64,000 bases of DNA, taken from positions 248,001 to 312,000 of the forward strand of contig NZ_AUFV01000002.1 of NCBI RefSeq assembly GCF_000426685.1, read 5' to 3'. Positions 26,126 to 34,855 of this stretch are shown here, piece by piece (within the stretch, counting starts at the first letter, position 1; the number at the start of each line of letters is the position of its first letter). This DNA comes from Solimonas flava DSM 18980. GTDB lineage: Bacteria > Pseudomonadota > Gammaproteobacteria > Nevskiales > Nevskiaceae. The notes under the pieces were generated by a model. That model did not search any database and was not told the origin of the DNA. It saw only the letters and a list, made by a program, of their open reading frames with translations. Made by a program: the position numbers and the translations under genes.

Positions 26126-26833
26126 ATGATCGACCTCTATTACTGGACCACGCCGAACGGCCACAAGATCACGATCTTCCTGGAGGAAGCCGGCCTGGAC
26201 TACCGCATCGTGCCGGTGCACATCGGCCGCGGCGAACAGTTCCGGCCGGACTTCCTGCGCATCGCGCCGAACAACCGCATTCCGGCGATCGTCGATCACG
26301 CGCCGGCCGACGGCGGCGCAGCGCTGACGCTGTTCGAGTCCGGCGCGATCCTGCAGTACCTCGCCGAGAAGAGCGGCCGTTTCCTGCCGGCCGATCGGCG
26401 CGGTCGCTACGAGACGATGCAATGGCTGTTCTGGCAGATGGCCGGCCTCGGCCCGATGCTCGGCCAGAACCACCATTTCCGGAACTACGCGCCCGAGAAG
26501 ATCCCGTACGCGATCGAGCGCTACGTGAAGGAAACCAACCGCCTGTACGGCGTGCTCGACCGGCGGCTCGCCGACCGCGAGTTCATCGCCGGCCCGTACA
26601 CGATCGCCGACATGGCGGCGTATCCGTGGATCGTCCCGCACGAGGCGCAGGGCCAGACGCTGGCCGAGTTCCCGAACCTGCGGCGCTGGTTCGAGGCGAT
26701 CGCCGCGCGCCCGGCGGTGCAGCGCGCCTATGCCCGCGCGCGCGAGATCAACACCGCGGCGACGGTCGACGAGGAGGCGCGGCGCGTGCTGTTCGGCCAG
26801 GATGCCGGCTCGGTGCGCCAGGCGGCGGGCTGA
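26126..26833 (+). CDS. Glutathione S-transferase (YfcG/Nu-class-like)
   Basis: The protein is 235 residues. The N-terminal thioredoxin-fold domain (1-80) begins IDLYYWTTPNGHKITIFLEEAGL and contains NNRIPAI with the cis-proline and ESGAILQYLAEKSG for glutathione binding. The C-terminal helical domain contains the family-typical QWLFWQMAGLGPMLGQNHHF. The TPNGHK segment and the QNHHF motif match YfcG-like GSTs, which act as disulfide-bond oxidoreductases as well as conjugating enzymes. It is the last gene of the TetR-controlled operon, 20 bases after the channel gene. Confidence 0.92.
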   Translation: MIDLYYWTTPNGHKITIFLEEAGLDYRIVPVHIGRGEQFRPDFLRIAPNNRIPAIVDHAPADGGAALTLFESGAILQYLAEKSGRFLPADRRGRYETMQWLFWQMAGLGPMLGQNHHFRNYAPEKIPYAIERYVKETNRLYGVLDRRLADREFIAGPYTIADMAAYPWIVPHEAQGQTLAEFPNLRRWFEAIAARPAVQRAYARAREINTAATVDEEARRVLFGQDAGSVRQAAG

Positions 26834-26938
26834 ACGCCACGGCCCGCGCCGGCGCGATACGTCGCGCCCCCTTGCGCGAGTGGGCATGCACTTTCTAGGC
26901 TCGGGTCTTTCTGCAGATTCCCGACCCCGGAGACCGGC

Positions 26939-28363
26939 ATGCGCGCCCTTCGCAGTGCTTCCTTTGTTCTCGCCGCGCTGGCCGCCGCCGCGCAGCCCGT
27001 CGCCGAAGCCGCCGGCGATGCCGGCGAAGCGGCGTTCCGCTCGCTGTACCGCGAGCTGGTCGAAACCAACACCGCGCTGTCGGCCGGCAGCTGCACGGCC
27101 GCCGCCGGGAAGATGGCGGCGCGGCTCAGGAACGCCGGCTATGGCGATGCCCAGTTGCAGATCCTCGCGCCGCCGGACCGGCCGCAGGACGGCGCGCTGA
27201 TCGCCACGCTGCCGGGCCGCGACGCCTCGCTCAAGCCGATCCTGCTGCTCGCGCACATCGACGTCGTCGAGGCCAAGCGCGAGGACTGGCGGCGCGATCC
27301 GTTCACGCTCGTCGAGGAAGACGGCTTTTTCTACGCACGCGGCGCCAGCGACGACAAGGCGATGGCGGCGGTCTTCACCGACAGCCTGATCCGCTACCGC
27401 CAGGAAGGCTTCAAGCCGCGCCGCGGTCTCAAGCTGGCGCTGACCTGCGGCGAGGAAACGCCGCAGACCTTCAACAGCGTCTACTGGTTGCTCAAGACCC
27501 GGCCCGAGGTGCTCGACGCTGCGTTCGCGATCAACGAAGGCGCCGGCGGTGAACTCGACGGCGACGGCAGGCCGCGCGCGCTGCAGATCCAGGCCGGCGA
27601 GAAGGTCTATCAGGACTTCAAGCTGGAGGTCACGAATCCCGGCGGCCACAGCTCGCGGCCGGTGCCGGACAACGCGATCTATCGTCTCGCCGCGGCGCTG
27701 GGCAGGATCGGCGCGTACTCGTTCCCGACCCGGTTCAACGACGCCACGCTCGGCTACTTCACGCAGCAGGCCAGGCTTTCGCCGCCGGACGTCGCCGCCG
27801 ACATGCGCGCGATCCTCGCCGATCCGCAGGACCAGGCCGCCGCCGCGCGCCTGTGGGCGAAGAACCCCGGCTGGAACAGCATGCTGCGCACGACCTGCGT
27901 CGCCACCCAGGTCGAGGCCGGCCACGCGCCGAATGCGCTGCCGCAGCGCGCCACCGCCAACGTCAACTGTCGCATCCTGCCCGGCGTTGCCCCCGAGACC
28001 GTGCGCCAGACGCTGGTCGGGCTGATCGGCGACGAACAGGTCGTCGTCAGCGCCGAAGCGGAACCCTCGACCGGCGTCGGCGCGCCGCCGCCGCTGACGG
28101 CCGCCATCCTCGGCCCGGTGCAGAAGCTCGCGCAGAAGATGTGGCCGGGCGTGACCGTGGTGCCGACGATGTCGACCGGCGCCACCGACAGCCGCTTCCT
28201 GATCGGCGCCGGTATTCCCAGCTACGGCCTGTCCGGCATGTTCCACGACGCCGAGGGCAGCCACGCGCACGGTCTCGACGAGCGCATACGCGTGCAATCG
28301 CTGCTGGACGGCCGCGCGTTCCTCTACGAGATCGTCAAGGTCTACGCCAGCCAGAAGGACTAA
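26939..28363 (+). CDS. Secreted M20-family metallopeptidase
   Basis: This 474-residue protein has a signal peptide (about 1-24) and the M20 dinuclear-zinc pattern: HIDVVE, GASDDKA, the GEETP catalytic Glu and the dimerisation-domain start NPGGHSSRPV, then GMFHDAEGSHAHG near the C terminus. Members cleave dipeptides or N-acyl amino acids; this type resembles carboxypeptidase-S/dipeptidase relatives secreted by gammaproteobacteria. It is probably a single transcription unit. Upstream, TTGCGC and TAGGCT elements spaced like a promoter lie at about 26873 and 26896, but this is only suggestive. Confidence 0.88.
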   Translation: MRALRSASFVLAALAAAAQPVAEAAGDAGEAAFRSLYRELVETNTALSAGSCTAAAGKMAARLRNAGYGDAQLQILAPPDRPQDGALIATLPGRDASLKPILLLAHIDVVEAKREDWRRDPFTLVEEDGFFYARGASDDKAMAAVFTDSLIRYRQEGFKPRRGLKLALTCGEETPQTFNSVYWLLKTRPEVLDAAFAINEGAGGELDGDGRPRALQIQAGEKVYQDFKLEVTNPGGHSSRPVPDNAIYRLAAALGRIGAYSFPTRFNDATLGYFTQQARLSPPDVAADMRAILADPQDQAAAARLWAKNPGWNSMLRTTCVATQVEAGHAPNALPQRATANVNCRILPGVAPETVRQTLVGLIGDEQVVVSAEAEPSTGVGAPPPLTAAILGPVQKLAQKMWPGVTVVPTMSTGATDSRFLIGAGIPSYGLSGMFHDAEGSHAHGLDERIRVQSLLDGRAFLYEIVKVYASQKD

Positions 28364-28369
28364 TCCACT

Positions 28370-28499
28370 GAACCTGGTGAATGGCACCGGGTTCGGCGTG
28401 TTGGATCGGCATACTTCGATTCGCCGCGGCGATCCGGGCGATGCGCTTCGGTGTGAAGATCTGCGTTATCGCCGCCGGTGCTCGCGGCATCGCCCGGAT
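28370..28499. repeat. Hairpin and 13-bp inverted repeat at the island border
   Basis: Just after the peptidase stop, GAACCTGGTG and GCACCGGGTTC can pair around a 4-base loop (about 28370-28394). Further on, ATCCGGGCGATGC (28432-28444) and its exact complement GCATCGCCCGGAT (28487-28499) frame 42 bases. There is no T-tract. The pair may be the remnant of a mobile-element end, because base composition changes here. Confidence 0.5.
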
Positions 28500-28613
28500 T
28501 GAGAGCCCACGTGCAGCGATTCCTTGCACGGCAGAGTGGTGATCCGTTGTAGAGCCGCTGTTATCAGTCGGGCCGAGCCGATCCGGAGCAGATGCGAGCG
28601 GCCCTTCGGAGCA

Positions 28614-31175
28614 TCAAGGCGCGGCCTTGAAGACATTGGTCCGGACACGGTACGGAGTCTGAGTGTTGGGCGCCGTCCAGGCGGCCAGCAAGTCGCCGTC
28701 GGGCAGGCCGATGACGCGGAGACTGCTGTTGCCGACGCCATTATTGTTCGGCATTGCAGAGATGATCTCCGGCGTGGTCCAGGCATTGCCGGGTGTACGC
28801 TGGCCGGCCCTGATGAAGCCGCTGCCGTCCTGGTAAACCACAGTAGAGATGCCGTGAGGATCGATGGCGCCGAACGTCAGAGGCCGGATGTTGCTGCCAG
28901 TGTCCTGCACCAGCTGCATGGTTGCCCATCCGCTGGATGCGCTGTAAGGCAGCGCGACCACGCGCCAATCGACACTCGATGCACTGCTGAGGAAACTGGC
29001 GGCGCTGACCAGCGCATCGCCGTTGGTGGCGAACGCCACTTTCGGTCCACTGGTGATTTCGGTGCTGTCGCTGCTCATCCAGTGTGGCGCTTCCCAGGCG
29101 CCGTCATAGCGGCTCACCTGCACCCGCCGCCTGTTTGCGTCGTCATACGTTTCCCAAGCGGCGATCGCGTTGCCGGCGGCATCCACGGCAATATCACTAA
29201 TGCTCGCGCCGATGTCCGTGCCGGTTGGCATGGAAGCGATGGAGACGGAGTTGCCGCTGGCACTGCCCGCAGTGAAATGGCTTGCCAAGACATCACCGGG
29301 GCCGGCATCCGAACGACGCGTCCACAGGAGCACGGCATGACCGCCGGCACCGACGGCCACCTGCATTCCCGCAGGCTGATAGGTCAGGCCGTTTTCAACG
29401 GTCTGCGCGTAGAAGACGTGCAGATCACCCCAAGCACCGGCGTCGAACGTGGCGGCAACGATGTTGAAATTTCCACAATTGCACGGGGAATCGTGCTGCG
29501 ACCACAGCACCGTGACGCCGCCCGCAGGATTCACCGCAACGCCACCCAGCACAGACGCCTGACCATTGCCCGGCCCGCCCTGAGCGGGGTCGGGGAGCGG
29601 TTGCCTTGCCGGCGTTCCCCATCCGCTGCCGGCGGTGTAGCGGATGGCCCAGGCCCGCTTCGGATTGTTGTAGGTGTCTACATCTGCAAACACCCACGCC
29701 GCCGTGATATTGCCCTGATTGTCCATGCCGGCATCGATATCGTAGGCATTGGCAACGACGCTTTCTGCTGCACTCCAGCCGGTCGTCGGGTCATAGCGGC
29801 GCAGGAACAAGCCATGGCCATTGCCGGTGTCGCCGGTCCAAAGCAGAGCGGCCTGTCCGTTGGCATTGCGGACCAGACGGAGCGAAGACATGTCTCCCAT
29901 GCCCTGTTCCTGTACGCCCTGCCAACCGGAGACCGGCTGACTCACGGTCAAGGTCGCGGCACTGCTGTACACCGTGCCTTCGCTGTTGCTGGCGATGGCG
30001 CGGAACTGTTTGCCGTTGTCGCCTGCGGCCGCGGCCGGTGTGTCGTAGCTGGCCGAAGTGGCGCCGTTGATGTTGGTCCAGCTGGACCCGTTGTCCGCCG
30101 ACAACTGCCACTGGAAAGTCGGCGTGGGTATACCGCTCGCGGCCGCGCTGAAATGCGCGCTGTCGCCTGCCGCCACGCTTGCGTCCTGCGGCTGCGTGGT
30201 AAAGACCGGTGCAGCGTTGGCTGCGGTCACGGTCAGCGTGACGGCATTGCTGGTGGCACTCCCTTCGCTATTCGTGGCGATGAGATGGAACTGCGCACCG
30301 TTGTCGCCTGCAACCGTGACCGGAGTGGTGTAGTGGCTGCTGGTCGCGCCGACGATGTCCGTCCAGCTCGCACCGCTATTGTCGGAGCGTTGCCACTGCA
30401 GAGTGGGTGTCGGTGTGCCGGCGACGCTGGCGCTGAAGGTGGCGCTGCTGCCTGCGGTGACACTCTGACTGGCGGGTTGTGCGGTGAAGGACGGCGCCAC
30501 ATTTGTCGATGGCGCAGCCTCGACGGTCAGCACCGCGGCATTGCTGGTCATGCTGCCAGCCGTGTTGCTGATCTGGACGCGGAATTGCGTACCACTGGCC
30601 GAGACTGAGGTCGCCGGCGTGGTGTAACTGGCGGCGGTGGCCCCGCTGATATCACTCCAGGCGGTGCCATTCGCCGATAGCTGCCACTGGTACTGCAGCG
30701 ATGTGCCCGTCGCCGTGACGCTGAATGTGGCCGTAGCGGGTTCGGTCACCGTCTGGTTGGCGGGCTGCACGGTGATGGCCGGCGCCTGCACTGCGGTAGT
30801 AACCGTGAGCTGAGCCGGCGAACTCGCCACCGTTGCGCCTGCCGCCGTCACCAGCACGCGAAACCAGCGGCCGGAGTCGCCGAGCGTCGTCGTCGCCAGC
30901 GTGTAGCTGGTGGCCGTGGCGCCGGAAATGTCCGACCAGCTCGTCCCGCCATCGGCACTGGTTTGCCATTGATAGCCTGGCGCGTCGCCCGTTGCCGTGA
31001 CGTTGAAGCTGGCGGCACTGCCCGCGACCACGGACAAGTCCGCTGGTTGCGCGGTGATCACGGGCGTGGGCGGCGGGGCGTTGTGGTCACTGCCGCAGGC
31101 CGCCAGCAAGAACGTCACGCCAAGCAGCGCCACCATCCGGCGCCATCCATTTTTAGATGGGTTGAATCCGCTCAT
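28614..31175 (-). CDS. Surface lipoprotein with four Ig-like repeats and a C-terminal beta-rich domain
   Basis: The protein is about 853 residues. The lipobox LLAAC places the lipid-modified Cys at residue 27. Residues of roughly 35-400 form four Ig-like repeats of about 90 residues, each with ...QPA...V..G..A.F.V.A.G...YQWQ.S..G..W.DI.GAT..SY (closest matches in repeats 1-2 and 3-4). The remaining 450 residues show repeated A(V/L)WT or AAWE strands (ALLWTGDTG, AAWVFADVD, VLLWSQ-type, IAAWETYDD, LAAWTAPN), suggesting a beta-propeller. No enzyme motif is visible. It probably binds carbohydrate or other cells at the surface. Codon use is richer in A/T than its neighbours, suggesting acquisition. 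The start at 31175 is chosen for the signal peptide. Confidence 0.8.
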   Translation of the reverse strand: MSGFNPSKNGWRRMVALLGVTFLLAACGSDHNAPPPTPVITAQPADLSVVAGSAASFNVTATGDAPGYQWQTSADGGTSWSDISGATATSYTLATTTLGDSGRWFRVLVTAAGATVASSPAQLTVTTAVQAPAITVQPANQTVTEPATATFSVTATGTSLQYQWQLSANGTAWSDISGATAASYTTPATSVSASGTQFRVQISNTAGSMTSNAAVLTVEAAPSTNVAPSFTAQPASQSVTAGSSATFSASVAGTPTPTLQWQRSDNSGASWTDIVGATSSHYTTPVTVAGDNGAQFHLIATNSEGSATSNAVTLTVTAANAAPVFTTQPQDASVAAGDSAHFSAAASGIPTPTFQWQLSADNGSSWTNINGATSASYDTPAAAAGDNGKQFRAIASNSEGTVYSSAATLTVSQPVSGWQGVQEQGMGDMSSLRLVRNANGQAALLWTGDTGNGHGLFLRRYDPTTGWSAAESVVANAYDIDAGMDNQGNITAAWVFADVDTYNNPKRAWAIRYTAGSGWGTPARQPLPDPAQGGPGNGQASVLGGVAVNPAGGVTVLWSQHDSPCNCGNFNIVAATFDAGAWGDLHVFYAQTVENGLTYQPAGMQVAVGAGGHAVLLWTRRSDAGPGDVLASHFTAGSASGNSVSIASMPTGTDIGASISDIAVDAAGNAIAAWETYDDANRRRVQVSRYDGAWEAPHWMSSDSTEITSGPKVAFATNGDALVSAASFLSSASSVDWRVVALPYSASSGWATMQLVQDTGSNIRPLTFGAIDPHGISTVVYQDGSGFIRAGQRTPGNAWTTPEIISAMPNNNGVGNSSLRVIGLPDGDLLAAWTAPNTQTPYRVRTNVFKAAP

Positions 31176-31433
31176 TTCTTTTGCCCGTGTCTTGCATGGC
31201 CACCACGCTCGCAGCCAGTTGCACCCACAGCATTCAAAAAAAACGGCGCCAGCAGCAGTGCCGAAAGTCATGCCCTCATCCGGAAACGCGTAAGAAATTG
31301 TCGCGACAGCGCAATTTGCAGATTCATCGCCGAAGGTCAGCGCCCGGGAAATGACTTTCGCCACTGGGCGAACACGGGTGACAACTCCTAACATCCATGG
31401 CATGAATGCTGGTGAGGCCTTTCTTCTCCCGAC
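31176..31433. promoter_or_regulatory. Divergent intergenic region of the A+T-richer island
   Basis: The Ig-repeat lipoprotein gene and the response-regulator gene diverge across about 258 bases that include a run of eight A residues near 31235. Shared regulation of the two is plausible. I cannot assign specific promoters. Confidence 0.4.
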
Positions 31434-32162
31434 ATGAGCACGGCAAGGACTGATACCGATACGACGGGACCCGTCGGGAGCCGTTCAGTGACGCCATCGA
31501 CTGGCGGCATTCTGCTCGTCGACGATCACGAACTTGTACGTCTGGGGTTTCGTGCGCTGGTGGAGTCGCGGGCTATGGTGCCGGGACAGTCACCGATGGT
31601 TCTTTTCGAGGCCCACACGCTCGCCGAAGCGCTGACGCTGTATCGCGAGCATCACGCCAGGATCGCGGTGGTCGTGCTGGATCTGAACCTGCCTGATAGC
31701 GATGGGCTTGGCGGCCTGGTGGCTTTCCGCCGGCACTTTCCCACTGCTGCCGTGGTGGTTCTGTCTGGCACAGACCATCCCGCCACGGTGCAGAGCGCCC
31801 TGGCGCTGGGCGCCGTGGCGTTCTTTTCAAAATCCGGTGATCTCGGAAACATGGTGGGCTTTGTGCACGTCTGCCTGCTGCACGGACCGGAAGCCGCTCG
31901 CCAGCGACTGCCCGGTCCTGCAACGGCCTTCGCCGGGATCGGCTCCGCAACCGATGCGGGAGAATTTGCGCCGATCGCCGGGCAGACGCTGTCCACACGC
32001 CAGCTGCAGATTCTGCAATGGCTGTTGCAGGGCAAATCCAACCGCGAGATCAGTCAACTCGCCCTGCTGTCCGAGGGCACCGTGAAGAACCATGTCTCGA
32101 CCTTGCTGTTGTCTTTCGGGGTGCGCTCACGCGCGCAACTCATCAGCAAGCTGCACACATGA
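31434..32162 (+). CDS. NarL-type response regulator, coupled to a hybrid kinase
   Basis: The protein is 242 residues. The receiver domain has LLVDDHELVR, the phospho-acceptor Asp83 in VLDLNLPD, VVVLSG with the switch Ser, and a Lys in FFSKSGD. A LuxR-type DNA-binding domain (about 175-235) starts LSTRQLQILQWLLQGKSNREI and includes EGTVKNHVSTLL. The 25-residue N-terminal tail is rich in Thr/Ser. It overlaps the hybrid kinase start (ATGA), so the pair is a two-component system. The nearest candidate target is the divergent Ig-repeat lipoprotein. Confidence 0.9.
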   Translation: MSTARTDTDTTGPVGSRSVTPSTGGILLVDDHELVRLGFRALVESRAMVPGQSPMVLFEAHTLAEALTLYREHHARIAVVVLDLNLPDSDGLGGLVAFRRHFPTAAVVVLSGTDHPATVQSALALGAVAFFSKSGDLGNMVGFVHVCLLHGPEAARQRLPGPATAFAGIGSATDAGEFAPIAGQTLSTRQLQILQWLLQGKSNREISQLALLSEGTVKNHVSTLLLSFGVRSRAQLISKLHT

Positions 32163-33979
32163 GCCAGCCTTCGCGCATCGATACGCGCAAGACCGGCGGC
32201 ACGTTCGATGTCCTTGATCTCGATGCACTGATCCTGCGAGAGCAGGCGGACTCGCTGTTTTCCACCATTCGCCCGGCCACTTATAGCGACGGCGTGGTCA
32301 CGGTGGTTTTCGGCCTGCTCATGTACTGGCAGACGCACCAGCTGGTGATTTTCCCGTGGATGGCGCTGCATCTTTGCACGCTGCTGCGCATGCCGCTGAT
32401 GACGGCGTACTTCGCGGATGCCGAAGCTGACAAGAACATACAGCACTGGATCGACACCTATTGCCGAGAGCTGCGCCTCAACACCGCCGGGTGGGGCTTG
32501 GCGCCCATTCTCTTTCTACCGGATAGCGTGCCGCTTACCTCGATCGTAACGCTGGTCATCATGGGGTTTTGCATGGGTGGCGGAATCGCCGTCGCACCGC
32601 TGCGGCGCGCCACGTACAGCCTCGTTCTGCCGATGATGCTGGGGCTGATTCTGGGCCTGCTGCTGCGGCCCAGCCTGCTGAACCTGTCTCTGGCGAGTTT
32701 CTGCGTAGCTTTTCTGATTGCCGTGCTTCGTTTTACCAAGGCCCAGCACGAGCTGCTCACCAACGCGCTGCGCGCACGCTTCGAAAAAGCGGCGCTGGCG
32801 GAACGATTGGAAGAACAGGTGCGCGCGACCGAACTGGCGAGCCAGGAAAAAACCCGTTTCCTCGCCGCTGCCAGCCACGATCTGCGCCAGCCACTGCACG
32901 CCATTGCCCTGCTCGGCGCGGCGCTGGAAAAAGAACTCACCGATCGCCCTGAACAACGCAACGCGACACGGTTGATGCGTGCGGTCAACACACTGCGCCA
33001 TTCCCTCGACACCATGCTGGATGTATCACGGCTGGATGCTGGTGTGGTCGTCGCGGAACGGCAGCCGGTGGCACTGCATGGCCTCTTCCAGTCGCTCAAC
33101 CAAAGCTTTGTCAGCACGGCCAGCGAGAAAGACATTCAGCTTCGTCTGCGCTCCAGTCCGCTGTGGGTGAATAGTGATCCGCAACTGCTGCACCGCATGC
33201 TGTCCAATCTCATCGACAACGCCATCAAATACACCCAGCACGGCGGCGTGCTGGTGGTGGCGCGCCTGCGTCGGCCTCGTAGAGAGAAGGGCGTGCACGA
33301 AGCGGAAGTGTGGATAGAGATTTACGACTCCGGCATTGGCATTGCGCCGGAACAACAGGCGCGCGTATTCGAAGAGTTCTATCAGGTCGGCAATCCCGGT
33401 CGTGACCGTTCGCTTGGCCTTGGCATCGGCCTGTCCATCGTCAAGCGGCTTTCGATATTGCTCGCACACCCGGTCGAATTGCGCTCTGTTGTCGGGCGCG
33501 GGTCGCGCTTCCGTCTGCGGCTGCCGATGGCACGTCCGAGAATCGCCGCACTGTTTGGCGATGATCAGCCCCTGCCACTGTTGCGGCTGCAACCGCCGGC
33601 ACGCTTGCCCAAGCGCGTTCTGGTCTTGGATGACGAAGCCGATGTCCGCGAAGCCATGAGCCAGCTGTTGCACGCATATGGCATCGAAGCAGACGCCGTG
33701 GCCACTGAAGCCGAAGCCGCGATGGCCCTGCAAGCTTCGACGAAAGAACTGAATCCGTTCGCCTTGCTGATCTGCGATTTCCGTCTCGCCAACGGCGTCG
33801 ATGGTTTGAAAGTCGGTCAAACCCTGTCGCAGCGCTTTCGCAACATGCCGTTGCTGCTGATCACGGGTGAAACCGCGCCGGAACGTCTGCAGCGCGTGCG
33901 CGAGGCTGGCGTGCCGGTGCTGTTTAAACCCGTTAACGCCGAACGTCTCTTTCAGGCGATGACGGCAGCCCTGAGGTGA
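32159..33979 (+). CDS. Membrane hybrid sensor histidine kinase with a C-terminal receiver
   Basis: The protein is 606 residues. The N-terminal region has about five to six membrane helices (roughly 40-190) and no large periplasmic domain, so it probably senses within or at the membrane. A short coiled coil (about 200-230) precedes the HisKA domain with His240 in AAASHDLRQPLHA, a motif common in hybrid kinases with this DLRQPL spelling. The HATPase (about 345-455) has NLIDNAIKYT and GLGIGLSIVKRL. The receiver (about 490-605) has VLVLDDEADV and the phospho-acceptor Asp in LLICDFRLANG. Phosphate can pass to its own receiver and to the coupled upstream regulator. Base composition is that of the acquired block. 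Confidence 0.92.
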   Translation: MSQPSRIDTRKTGGTFDVLDLDALILREQADSLFSTIRPATYSDGVVTVVFGLLMYWQTHQLVIFPWMALHLCTLLRMPLMTAYFADAEADKNIQHWIDTYCRELRLNTAGWGLAPILFLPDSVPLTSIVTLVIMGFCMGGGIAVAPLRRATYSLVLPMMLGLILGLLLRPSLLNLSLASFCVAFLIAVLRFTKAQHELLTNALRARFEKAALAERLEEQVRATELASQEKTRFLAAASHDLRQPLHAIALLGAALEKELTDRPEQRNATRLMRAVNTLRHSLDTMLDVSRLDAGVVVAERQPVALHGLFQSLNQSFVSTASEKDIQLRLRSSPLWVNSDPQLLHRMLSNLIDNAIKYTQHGGVLVVARLRRPRREKGVHEAEVWIEIYDSGIGIAPEQQARVFEEFYQVGNPGRDRSLGLGIGLSIVKRLSILLAHPVELRSVVGRGSRFRLRLPMARPRIAALFGDDQPLPLLRLQPPARLPKRVLVLDDEADVREAMSQLLHAYGIEADAVATEAEAAMALQASTKELNPFALLICDFRLANGVDGLKVGQTLSQRFRNMPLLLITGETAPERLQRVREAGVPVLFKPVNAERLFQAMTAALR

Positions 33980-34059
33980 ACCATCCTGTCAACAGACCCG
34001 GACTCCTGATTCTGATTCCCATGGCTGTCAATGCGCCCCGACGGCGTTCCGTTTGTCAC

Positions 34060-34708
34060 TCAGCCCCCGCCAGCACCGGAAACAGCACCGGCATGCCGGG
34101 CGCGATTGCGCCTGTACTCGAAGCCATGACTCCGCGCGCGGCCCGGCGACAGCGGTAGCATCCGGTCCTTGCGATCCAGCGCCTGAATCGCGGTCTTCGC
34201 GTTGACGCAGAATGCTGCAGCGTGAGCCGTGGATTCAGGTCCAGGCCGATCACATCCGCTGCCTTGGCCGCGAAGTCGGAATCTTTGGACCCCATATGGG
34301 TATCCAGCCGATGCGGACGAATATCGTGCTTGCGCCGGATCCTCTGCGCGTCATGCGCGGCACTTTCAACCGCTTCGCCAGCTTGCGGTTGCTCCAATGC
34401 GTCGAGCCGTCGGCGGGCTTGCGCTTGAGCGTGTAGTCCGGAACACGTGCTTCCAGCCGAGCCAGATCGCGGCGTGCCACGCGCCCGGGATGGCGCCCGT
34501 GAAGGCTGGCCAGTCGGTCAGACGCAAACCGGCTGCCCCACGTGCCGATAACGCGCGAATCACAACCCAACACCCGTTTGATCGCTTCGAGCGAAAGCCC
34601 TTCGTCCAGCAGCAATACCAGGCGTGCGCGGCGAACCTCTCCGGCCGCACGCCGCCGGCTGCGCTGCATCGCCATCAGTTCCGAGCGCTCGCCGTCACTC
34701 AGATTCAT
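34060..34708 (-). pseudogene. IS630-family transposase, inactivated fragment
   Basis: Read on the minus strand, the family sequence runs through three frames. The N-terminal helix-turn-helix (MNLSDGERSEL ... IKRVLGCDSRVIGTWGSRF) is in the first. RIRRKHDIRPHRLDTHMG ... AADVIGLDLNP is in the second, after a break near 34390. AAAFCVNAKTAIQALDR ... LPLSPGRARSHGFEYRR is in the third, after a break near 34225. The first catalytic Asp (usually FCVDEK) is Asn, and the C-terminal half is missing. Two frameshifts, the mutated active site and the truncation make it dead. It lies at the right-hand edge of the A+T-richer block and may mark the boundary of the insertion. Confidence 0.85.
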
Positions 34709-34806
34709 CTTTCCCATCCACCTCTGATCAGGTGCCATATCATCGGTTCAGTGGATCAGGAAGGCGCCGCGGCGCCGGCAGCCGTTAAGATCGCCTCCCG
34801 ACGACC

Positions 34807-34832
34807 GGGCCGGCAGCAGCGCCGGCCCTTTT
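34807..34832 (+). terminator. Strong intrinsic terminator just upstream of the MaoC gene
   Basis: The stem GGGCCGGC / GCCGGCCC around the loop AGCAGC is followed by TTTT. It ends 24 bases before the MaoC start, with the ribosome-binding site right after it. It may stop transcription entering from the island or act as an attenuator for the MaoC gene. Confidence 0.75.
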
Positions 34833-34855
34833 CACATCAGGAGCGAAGACACGCG

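Noticed and set aside
26860-26910. Promoter with TTGCGC and TAGGCT upstream of the M20 peptidase
   Set aside because: The spacing is plausible, but the -10 match is poor; I mention it under the gene only.
34739-34800. Attachment site or tRNA remnant next to the IS630 fragment
   Set aside because: No tRNA-like fold or direct repeat with the left border of the island could be seen.
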